DNA of 64,000 bases, taken from NCBI GenBank assembly GCA_905116865.2, contig CAJHNH020006634.1, positions 186,001-250,000 of the forward strand, written 5' to 3'. How positions within the stretch are numbered: position 1 is the first letter of the stretch; each line of letters starts with the position of its first letter. Positions 10,701-22,700 of this stretch are shown here, piece by piece. Source of the stretch: Candidula unifasciata. Lineage: Eukaryota; Mollusca; Gastropoda; Stylommatophora; Geomitridae. A program made the translations under genes and the position numbers. The notes beneath the pieces are model-generated. The model was not told the DNA's origin. It ran no database searches and saw only the letters and a program-made list of their open reading frames with translations.

Positions 10701-13700
10701 TTGTTACATGGATCAACAGATAGATGTTGTTACATGGATCAACAGATAGATATTGTCACATGGATCAACAGATAGATATTGTTACATGGATCAACAGATA
10801 GATATTGTTACATGGATCAACAGATAGATATTGTTACATGGATCGACAGATAGATATAGTTACATGGATGAACAGATAGATATTGTTACATGGCTGTACC
10901 ATTGTATTTTCTGTTGACTTTTTCACTGCTGATAAAACAGCTCAAGTTTCCAGCATGGTACAAATACCCTATCGAAGAAGATTAAACAATCTTCTTGTGC
11001 TCCCCGGCTGATCCATTTTAACATGGGTATCAGGAAATGTCATGGGAAGAAAAGGTGGTCGGCATGATTTCCCCCAGGAAATTGATACAGTTTCATGACC
11101 CGATTTGTTAGCACGCAGGGCGAGGGTTAATCTCCTCTTGACACGGCCACAAATCATCAGTGCATATGTCCAATTACAAAGTTATGGTGGGCATCTTTCC
11201 GTCTTTCCAGACGACAGGGTTATACTGTGCTGTAGTGTGGCATGGGAAGCATGGTCCATGATGATGGCGAGTGTAACTAGCAGGACCCGCTCGCAGTAAG
11301 AGAGAAGTCTTCAATCGTGAGAGCATGGTACTTCAAGACCATTGCTGCAACAGTATGTTTTTAACATATTTCTTCTCATACACTCAGCTCTTAACTTATC
11401 TGAAATCATTTTCTCTGTAATCCCTACTGCTTTCTGACAAACAATAATGTACATAGAATAGGGCACCAAGGTACGTTGTACTGTGATCCATTCTTTCACT
11501 CATTTAAATAAAAAATGTACACAAATCACAGCACAACTAATTACTCATTTTGAGACCTGGTATATCAGAGAGATGCCTGGTTTCAAACTGACTACAGAGA
11601 TCATACAGCTACAAGTGTTCAGCCCTCAAACAGACAAACCAATGAACAAGTCCTGGGTTATAGCAATGCAACTTCCTGTGGTTTTCATTGAAAAAAAAAA
11701 AAAAAAACAGCCTTACTGCAGCCTAACTGGCATGTTAAGCATGACTAGGGATTTGCAGAAATCAGACGTGCTGGACCAAAAGGCGTAGATATCGCAGCCT
11801 AGAGATAAACTACAGTGTGCCAACAAAGAATGGTGAACAACAAGGAAGAAGAAGAAATGCAAGGGCTTATACAAACCTGAGAAGCAACATTAACAAGAGC
11901 TAGTTCTTTCTTGTCATCGATGACAAAAGTCATTATCGGATGATCCTCCTGAATTCTGAAACATACAAGTTAAGAATCTTATTAGCATGTGTCCCATTAC
12001 ATGTGATCAAAGGGGCATGTGTCCCATTACATGTGATCAAAGGGGCATGTGTCCCATTACATGTGATCAAAGGGGCATGTGTCCCATTACATGTGATCAA
12101 AGGGGCATGTGTCCCATTACATGTGATCAAAGGGGCATGTGTCCCATTACATGTGATCAAAGGGGCATGTGTCCCATTACATGTGATCGAAGGGGCATGT
12201 GTCCCATTACATGTGATCAAAGGGGCATGTGTCCCATTACATGTGATCATACATGTGTCCCATTACATGTGATCAAAGGGGCATGTGTCCCATTACATGT
12301 GATCAAAGGGGCATGTGTCCCATTACATGTGATCAAAGGGGCATGTGTCCCATTACATGTGATCAAAGGGGCATGTGTCCCCATTACATGTGATCAAAGG
12401 GGCATGTGTCCCATTACACGTGATCAAAGGGGCATGTGTCCCATTACATGTGATCAAAGGGGCATGTGTCCCATTACATGTGATCAAAGGGGCATGTGTC
12501 CCATTACATGTGATCAAAGGGGCATGTGTCCCATTACATGTGATCAAAGGGGCATGTGTCCCATTACATGTGATCAAAGGGGCATGTGTAGCAGTAGCAG
12601 CAGAAATAGTAGTAGTAGCTAAAGTGATAGTAATAATATTAGGTGGATAGTAGCAGATTTAAGAAAATGGTAGTGGTAGTATTAGTAACTGTTATCGTAT
12701 GAGTAGTAGTAGCTAAAGTGATAGTAATAATATTAGGTGGATAGTAGCAGATTTAAGAAAATGGTAGTGGTAGTATTAGTAACTGTTATTGTATGAGTAG
12801 TAGTAGCAACTGACAGAACAATAATTGTAGTAGTAGAGGAAATGAGATAACTGAAATGGGCTGCAGGAGTGACAAGAAGGGATACAATCAGGAATGGCAT
12901 CATGAGAGAAAAAGTCGGCACAAACCAATTCTAAGTTACATACAAAGACAACAACAAAAATAAATGTAGGATATATCACAAAGTGACAGACAGGAGACGG
13001 TGAGTGAGCAAGAAAGTATGTGTGTGAGCAGGAGTCACAAAGAGAGAGAGAGAGAGAGAGGACCTTACACTGGAAAGTCTTGCAATGTATCAAAGTTGTA
13101 GCCCCTAATGCGGTTGTGTGTGTCAGCTGCCAGCGCCACCTTGTCGTTGAGTGCAGCTAGGCCTTGGATTCGAACTCCCTCCCACGTATCGATTATGTTA
13201 CCATCTATGTCCTGAAAAACAACAACCTGAGATTGGGTATATAAGGTTCAAAGATCATCTTCTTCTTCTTTGTGTTCACCAGCTGTACACTCTGGCGGAA
13301 AGTTCTGGTTGCTCGTCCACTACTGAACTGCAGTCCTGCTCCAGAACCTGAGTGTTGCGTGTGCATCAGTTTTACAGATCTCATTCTCTTGAATACAGAC
13401 TGTTGGTTCCTTGCCTCTCCGGCAGATGCACTCCGACTTCAAAGGAAGCTCCCCAATTAGTCGACTCTTACGACATGCTTTTGGGGAGGCAGTGGATCTA
13501 TTCTTGTTTTCCCCACAATGGGGCCCCGGAATCCACATGGGGGCAAAGATAATCTAATATCTGTGCATTCCAATTTCTGTATCCTATCTTCCACTTCTGC
13601 CATTTGTCCCTCAGTGGAGGACAATCCCTCACCCAACTCACTTCATGTCAGCCTTTCCTTTGCATATCACATGCAGTCCTCAACATCATTTTTACTTTGC

Positions 13701-16700
13701 TCTCTAGTTCCATTATCCATGTGCTTTGGTTTGTCACTCGGTTTCAGAGCAAAGACACTCTTCCTCAACTTTGTTTGTTTAGCATTCATGAGCCATTTTT
13801 TCTCTTCTGGACTTTAGTCTTGTTCCAGAACTGGAGTTCTGCAGCATGCACATCCGTTTTACAGATCTGGCTTATTTGTACGCAGACTATTTCTCACCTC
13901 TCAGGCAGATACACTCCGACTTCAAGGAAACAACTAATTATTTGCTTTTGCGTCCAGTGGTGTCGCATGTATCACCGGGTTCTGCGGGGAGAACTTCGAT
14001 GTTCTCCCTGGTCCACGTGTGCGCGTGAAAACGTCCAATTCTGTCTGACAGATATCTGGTTGATCCTGCCAGTAGTCATATGCTTGTCTCAAAGATTAAG
14101 CCATGCATGTCTAAGTTCACACTGTTCCACGGTGAAACCGCGAATGGCTCATTAAATCAGTCGAGGTTCCTTAGATGACACGATCCTACTTGGATAACTG
14201 TGGCAATTCTAGAGTTAATACATGCTTACCAAGCTCCGACCATCGCGGAAAAAGCGCTTTTATTAGTTCAAAACCAATCGTCGCTGCCCTTCGCGGGGCG
14301 CGGCGTTCCCATTGGTGACTCTGGATAACTTTGTGCTGATCGCATGGCCTTACGTGCCGGCGACCATCTTTCAAATGTCTGCCCTATCAAATGTCGATGG
14401 TACGTGACATGCCTACCATGTTTGTAACGGGGAATCAGGGTTCGATTCCAGAGAGGGAGCATGAGAAACGGCTACCACATCCAAGGAAGGCAGCAGGCGC
14501 GCAACTTACCCACTCCAGGCACGGGGAGGTAGTGACGAAAAATAACAATACGAGACTCTATCGAGGCCCCGTAATTGGAATAAGTCCAGTCCTTCACTGT
14601 TCTGGTTCTACGAAACCTCATGCAAGACTCCTGCTGCACGTCCCCGTCGTGCGCCACGGATAATGTCTCAAATGAGCATTAACAGAGTTGGCAGGGGATC
14701 TCGGAGCTAGCGGCCCCTAGAGGTGTAGTGTCCTTTCTGGCTCTCACCAGCCCGCCCCCAAACGCATGGGTGAAAAGTCTAACAAAACTCATTCGGAACA
14801 CGAGTAAGGATTGCTTGCCAAATGTACCATCAAATGACAACTCTCGGTTAAAATTCAGGAGCGAATGGAAAACTGTGCTGCTGAGACGCAACCCTGACCG
14901 AGAGATTTACCCGCAGCCAAGACGATAACATCTCTTGTGGGCGATTTCTCGCAGCAAGATCCTACCTACGTACATCCTCTGTCAATCCTCAGTGTCGTCG
15001 TCACCGCGCTGAGGTACACCACAGCAGCAACTTTTCATCTGCTGGCTAGGAAATAATGTCCGACAAAGTTAAACCCCACGGCACACATGCAAGCTCTAAG
15101 TCCTACGATCATAATTCGTACCGATTAGGAAAAAGTCCAAATGTCCGTATCCACTGGTCCCACTCGCCCGAGTGTTGGGACCAAACAGGTGAAGCCACGC
15201 CTGACGCATTTTGCTTCCCCGTTCTGTCGTGCTAAGGGCACAGCTGAAACAACGTTAAAGGTGTCTAACGTACGATGAAAGAGAATGTACCTATTTGTGT
15301 GGCCACCAGAGTCCTGGACCTGCGGGCTGCTCCCCGCTGATCTCCGGAGAGCGCAGCCTTGTGGCGCGGGAAGCTCAATACACGGTTGTGAGGTTAAGCA
15401 GTCATGGGCAGGACGTGACGATTTCTTGGGTGAGCCCAGAACCAGAGCATCATGTGTCGGCTCTGCATTTATGGAAGCCTCCTTGGATGGCGGGGAATGC
15501 CCATGCCTTCCCTTGAGGGCTGACAATTCTACCTAGGGCTGCCTTAAGGATGATATTCCGGGGGCCACACCTGTTAAAGGTCAAAGAGGACACCACACAA
15601 ATGAGGCAACATCTTTGACCCACACAAAACAATGGCCACAGTCAACCTAGAAATAGGCTTGACGTCTTCCCTCGAAGTCGGAGTACATCTGCCGGAGAGG
15701 CAGGGAACGAGGACTGCAAACAAATAAGCCAGTAAAAAGGATGTATACGCAAAACTCAGGTCAAGGTAAAAGCCAAAAGTCCATTTGGACGAACAACCGC
15801 GACTTACCGCCGGAATTCACAGCCGGTGAACAAGAAGAAGAAGACATGAACATAATATGCTGTGCATACAAAATACAATTGCTGTGTGGAAGGAAGATGT
15901 GTGTGGAAGATGTGTGTGTGGAAGGAAGATGAGTGTGTGGAAGATGAGTGTGTGGAAGGAAGATGAGTGTGTGGAAGGAAGATGAGTGTGTGGAAGGTGA
16001 GTGTGTGGAAGATGAGTGTGTGGAAGATGAGTGCATGGAAGATGAGTGTGTGGAAGATGAGTGTGTGGAAGATGAGTGTTTGGAAGGGCCAAATGTAAGA
16101 TGGGCCTGGGTGCCCAATTTGTGACCCTTTGAAAATAAAGTCTGTTCACCATCAGGTTAACCTACTCTGTTAACAGCTAGAATATATATTTCAGTTTAAA
16201 TGTTCATTTCTATATCCCCTACTCTCAGTTACAAGAGTAACACTAGATTATTACATACACAATAGTAGAATTGCCCTCGAACTCCGCCAACAACAAGCTT
16301 GCGTCCATCTGGCATCCAGGCTGCATATGTTAAACTATCATCTGTGTTCTGGTGGATCTTTTGTCGAACCTCTCCAGTCTGCAAAAGAAAGGCGAATGTA
16401 TGAATGGCTCCACCAAATTCTTTCTCTGACATCTTTTGCATTCACTCCTAAAAAGAGCAGCTGGCACACTGTATGGTGGTTTACAGATAGGCTGCGATAT
16501 CTGCATCTTTCAGAATAACATATCAGACTCCAGTAAAAACTCTATTTAGTTGGCTTTTATGGCAATGCTTGTTAGGAGGCAGCTGGCCACCATCCCAACA
16601 GGACCCCAGAACCCACACAGGGAACCTGATAAGACTAGAGGGAGCTTGAAATACTCTACTCATCATAGACTAGTAAATATGAAACTTAACCTACTGTATC

Positions 16701-19700
16701 CACCATCAGACAAGTTTACACAGAACTTAACATACCACAGCCTCCATCAGACAAGTTTACACAGAACTTAACATACCACAGCCTCCCTCAGACAAGTTTA
16801 CACAGAACTTAACATACCACATCCTCCCTCAGATAAGTTTACACAGAACTTAACATACCACAGCCTCCATCAGACAAGTTTACACAGAACTTAACATACC
16901 ACAGCCTCCCTCAGACAAGTTTACACAGAACTTAACATACCACATCCTCCCTCATACAAGTTTACAAAGAACTTAACATACCACATCCTCCCTCAGATAA
17001 GTTTATAGAGAAAACATCACATCATACACTTAGACAAGTTTATGCACAACTTAACATACCACGTGAATGGCTCTCTGTCTCACCTCTATAGCAGTGTCAA
17101 TCATGGTGTATCTTTATAAAAACTGCATGCCAGAAGAAGAACAGCCAACAGTCCCAAAAAACAGCCTCACTAGAACAGCAGCCAACAGTTGCAAAGAACA
17201 GCCTCACTAGAAAAGCAGCCAACAGTCACACTAGAACTTACCACAGAGTTGTAGATGTAGACCTCATTGGTTTCATCAGGCCCACAGACAAGTATGTGTA
17301 CGTTGTCCGGGCACCAGGATATAAACCCAACACCAAATTTGTGTTCATCTAGAGTTTTGTAATGTCGACACTCAAAGTAATCCTGTAACAGAGGCATTAT
17401 AGTTCAATTAAAAATTGTGCCGTCCCCACAATGGAGGTCGGGTGTAATAAATCAAATGCTTTCTTTGGGAATATTAGATGGCCAGGCCCTATTCCATGGT
17501 GTGACTCTTGTACCAATCTCTCAAAACCAAAGAATTACTTTATCTAAACTCCCACAACAGGAATCGAACCCTAATATGCAGAGGATTGAATTATAGAGCA
17601 ATTTCACTAGCCTCTAAGCCAAAGAGGTGCTTAAAAGAGAGCCTTGGCTTATAGCTTTTCACTTAAACACTCATTCACTTTACAAACATCTATGTACTAT
17701 ATCCTTATTTCACTTAATGAGTTTCTACAGTTCTAGTTAATTTAATTAACCATTTAAAATATTATCAAACAGACAATTTACAAAATTTCATGTGATGACT
17801 TTATCTTCTTCAAACCTTCAAACAAATACCTAAAAAACATTTCACATAAAAAGTTAATTTTATGTTTTCTTAAAATAGGCAGCTTAAATTTCATATAAAG
17901 ACTTTACTTTCTTCTAATATGTTATGTTCAACATTCCATATAAGGACCTTAGTGGACACTAATACACAATAAACATTCCATATAATGTGTTTCTAGAAAT
18001 TATTGGGTAACTTACAACATCAACATTCCATATAATGTGTTTCTGGAAATTAATGGGGAACTTACATCATCAACATTCCATATAATGTGTTTTTGGAAAT
18101 TAATGGGTAACTTATAACACGAACATTCCATATAAAGTGTTTTTGGAAATCAATGAGTAACTTACAACATCAACATTCCATATAATGTATTTCTGGAAAT
18201 TAATGAGTAACTTACAACATCAACATTCCATATAAAGTGTTTTTGGAAATCAATGAGTAACTTACAACATCAACATTCCATATAATGTATTTCTGGAAAT
18301 TAATGAGTAACTTACAACATCAACATTCCATATAATGAGCTTGTTGTCCTTGGAGCCGGTAGCAAGTCTGGTTCCATCCGGTGAGAACTGGCAATGCCAT
18401 ACTTCATCCTGGTGGTCCCAGAGCACCTGCGTTGTGACGTTTGGGAACTGCTCTCTGGAAAAGGCAACACATTCATGTTACTGAACCCTGTTGCACTGAG
18501 AAACCACAAAACTGACACTTCCAGTTGGGGAGGAGGAAGTGGGGGATGTCACTTTTCCGACTTGTCTATAGTGACCTGTTTAGAAGATGTATAGTTAATA
18601 CTGTTGTTCATGCCTGTGTAAACATTTATGAGGTCAGGGTTTGAATATATTAACTAAAAAATAACACTTAGAAAGGTTTTCCTTCAATCGATATGTTTTC
18701 TTTATAGCAAAGCTGAGACAAAGTTTTTCCATAAGCCCCTAGTGATACGAGGTCATGGAGTCACAACAGGAGTCACTTTCTCTCTCTCTTTTGATATCAA
18801 TAACAACACAGACCATGTATTAATGACATTTGATTTCAATAACTATAACAACCAGGTAGAAATGACATTTCATATCAATAACAACACCAAGCTTTTAAAT
18901 TACTGATATCAATAACAACACCGAGTAGGTACAAATGACATTTGATATCAATAAAAACACTGACTATGCACAAATGATACTTGAAATCGATAACAACACA
19001 GACCTGGTACAAGTGACACTTGATATCAACAACAACACAAACCCGGTACAAATGACACTTGAAATCGATAACAACACAGACCTGGTACAAATGACACTTG
19101 ATATAAAAAACAACACAAACCCGGTACAAATGACACTTGATATCAACAACAGCGTATACCAGGTATCAATGACACTAACTTGGTACATATGTGATCCATC
19201 AGTAAGGAAATCGACGACAGATCTGAATCCAACTGAGTGTTGTGGTATGGACATTTTTCTTTTTGTTGCTCCACGGCCTGGCTCAGCAAGGTGAACAACC
19301 TTCTTGGTGGCAGCATAATGGAAGGCGGAAGGAATTCTGGGAAACAAAATAACCAAAATGCTAATTATTTCATCAAACATGGACACTACTTGATAAATAT
19401 TTTTAAAAAAAAAGAAAAAAAAAAGAACAAAGTCAGAGACAGTTGGCCCATCGTGTTATGAATTTAATTAAATTCAATTACCTTGAAGACTCTCGATGAG
19501 TTTTTGACGAGTGATGGGCCCTTTACCTTCCCAGTGAGAACTCTCCCGCAGTTCTGCTGCACTGCTACACATCATGTACCTGGAGAAATATATGTACACA
19601 ATTCACTAACAAGCCAGCAAAGTATAAAGATAGAAAATGCACATTAAACCAATCATTACAATATAATGGTTAATACAGAATCAACATCATAGCATTCCTG

Positions 19701-22700
19701 GCAAGTACATAAATACTCCATCTTGCTCAGCAGACGTCACGATGTCGTGTACTCAGATTCCTTACCTGCACAGGACCCCTTGCTGCACCAGGCTTGCGTA
19801 GTCATTGCCTGTGCTCCAATTATAGAGAGACAGAGACATAAAGAGACAAAGAAACAGACAGACATACACAGAAAGGCAGAGCTAGCAAAACAGAGACAGA
19901 CAGATCAAGAGGGAGAGCGAGAAGTTGTTGTAAAGTGGTCGCATTTTTCCAATCTTATCTACCCTCTAAACCGCATTATAAATACAAATGACTTCTAGAT
20001 TATTCATTTTACTTAGCAACATTTGATTAGTTGAATACATTTTGAGTTTTATTAATCAACTAATTCGTGGTAAGGTTACAAAATAGAATGTCATCCTTCT
20101 CAACTTCTAACCTAGCAAGCAGCACATTGGTGAGCAAGACGTCAAGGAGATAGGTTCAAACCCTAACCTAGCAACACATTGGTGAGCAAGACGTCAAGGA
20201 GATAGGTTCAACCCCTAACCTAGCAACACATTGGTGAGCAAGACGTCAAGGAGATAGGTTCAACCCCTAACCTAGCAACACATTGGTGAGCAAGACGTCA
20301 AGGAGATAGGTAAACATCAGAGAGGTCTAAAACAATGAAAGTATAAAACAGGTAGGAAAAGAAATTATTATATAGTCTGTAATGATCTGTTAGGAAAGAT
20401 ATACAAATAGTGTTCCATAAATTGTGGGAGAACATTCTTTAATTCCTTGGTCAGCTCTAGAAATAAATTGTAAAAATTTATAAACAAGATCAGAGTGGAC
20501 AAATTCCCAATCAACTGGTAAGAAGGGTGTTTGAGGATGGTAAGTTAATGTCGACACATAGATCCTTAAAATAAAAGATAAAATGGATTTGTCATATTTA
20601 CATGTCTGTAGCTTAGGCGTTGCTAACGTGCGCACATACAGGGAAGTATAGTGAGACAGGAGGAGAACAGATATAGACAAAAAGACAGATAGACAGAGAA
20701 GCATACTGGGACAAGAGGAGAAAAGACAGAGAAAGAAAGACAAAAAGACAGACAGAGAAGTATGCTGAGACAAGAGGAGAAGATACAGATAGACACAGAG
20801 AGAGGTTTACAGACAAAGAAGTATATTGAGACAAGAAGAGAAAAGACACAGAGAGAAGCAGACAAAGAGAAGTATACTAAGACAAGAGGAGAAGAGATAG
20901 ACATACAGAGAGAGAAGTATACTGAGACAAGGGGGAGGGAAAGAGAGAGAGAGAGACAGTCAGACAGAGAGACAGACAGAGAAAGAGAGAGAAGTAAACT
21001 GAAAAAGGAGAAGAGATGCACACAGAGAGGCAGACAACAAATCCAGGACAAGAGAGCAAACATACGTGCTGAGAACATGCACTCTCTCCGTGTTGTACTT
21101 GAGTGGTGTGAGTTCATGTCGCAGACAGTCTAAAGCTTTCAATGGAAGCCCATCTTCGAGCAGCTCGAGGTACTTCTGCTCTAATAACAGGAATTTCATT
21201 TTCTGAAAATTAAGCAATGTTTGAACAAAATTGGAGAAAAGCAGGCAAAGGTAGAATGACCTTGGTATAATTATAAATCACTGCAGCTGAGTTTGTGGAG
21301 TGGCTAGTATCACGCTGACCTAGTGGTTCTTCTTCTCACTCACTGGCTGAAACTCTGGCAGAAAAGTCGGGTAGTTCGCCCACTTCTATACTTTGGTCTT
21401 GTTTCCTAATTTCAATTTTGCAGGCACATCCGTTATATATAACTGGCTTACTTATATGCAGACTATTGGTTCCTCACCTCTTAATCTGACTTTGAAGGAA
21501 ACATTCCTAATTAGCCATCTCCTAGGACATGCTTGTCAGGGGGCAGTAGGTCTGTTCTTTTTCCCAGAATCCACACAGGGAGATATAGTGGTTCAAATCC
21601 AATCCAGCCAAATTAAAAGCAGCCTTCACATATCCCACAGAGCGTCTGCTAGTCTACAATATCGGGTAGCATCACCTGCTCAACCAGCCTCCATGCTCGG
21701 AAACTAGGAGCTCTCAAGTAAACGCCTCCCTGTGTGGGTGTTGGAGCTCTCAAGTAAACGCCTCCCTGTGTGGGTGGAGTCCTGTTCTCAGGGGAACCAG
21801 AACAAATCCCCTGCCGTCCCAAGAAGCACACATACGTCAACTAATTAGGGATGGTTCCTTCAAAGTCAAAGTGCATCTGCAAGAGAGGCAAAGAACAAAC
21901 AGTCTGCATTCAAATAAACCAATAAATCTGCAAGAGAGGCGAAGAACCCCCCCCCCCCCCCCCCATTTTACCGTTCCTTTCTTCCTGAAAGAAACAAATT
22001 ATCCATGACCTCAGAGCCTAGTATTCTTAACTGTTTGGCCAGTCGCTCTTCAAAAGATTGACTCAACAGTTATATGATGGATCTGCCATGTTTATGATGT
22101 CTACGATCCAAGGCCAGACAACATTTCTCTAGTCCGTCCTGCTCCAGTCTTCCAATATTGTTGCTTCAAATGTCTCTATTCTCCTATTTAAAAATGCCCC
22201 TGAAGGGACCTGATCTGAATCATGTAAGACATGTGAAATGTAACGTTCATATCCAAAAGGCAAAACAGAGGCACATCCACAGGCAAAAGCTGTTCAAAAA
22301 CTACAGATTCTCAATAGTTTATGAGAAATTAAAATAAATTTAAAAAATAACTACCGTTTCCCACAAATTGTGTAAGACCGTTAGCCAGCTCATGCTTTAA
22401 ATTTCAATGAGAGAAAAGAAATTCAGAATGCTGACAGCAAGGGTAGAGTAGTAAAGACATCAGGAACACTGCTCTGTTTGTGACTGAATGGGGGAATAAA
22501 TGCATTTATTAAACAATCTAAAATAAACAAGGATCGCTAAAGAACAACACCATAGTAATAGTCACAGTCTTAGATCAGTCAAACAGTTTACCGGTAAACA
22601 ACTTCACATTCACAAGTTTAGCATTATCATTAACCAGAAGCAATCAGATCTGTCGATAAAACACACACACACACACACAAAGAATTACAAAAAAAAATTC

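Noticed and set aside
11985..12588. CRISPR-like regular array
   Set aside because: Units are contiguous with no unique spacers, and the setting is an animal intron.
11933..12650. Long frames on both strands with [10 protein letters not shown] or [10 protein letters not shown] repeats
   Set aside because: A 30 bp unit without stops is open by construction on both strands; no start context, splice link or known family.
14053..14586. Functional 18S rRNA gene
   Set aside because: Only the first ~530 bases are present, diverged, inside a protein-gene intron.
20390..21117. Ser/Leu/Cys-rich frames on the minus strand
   Set aside because: Translations of a CT-rich degenerate tandem repeat; hydrophobic look is compositional.
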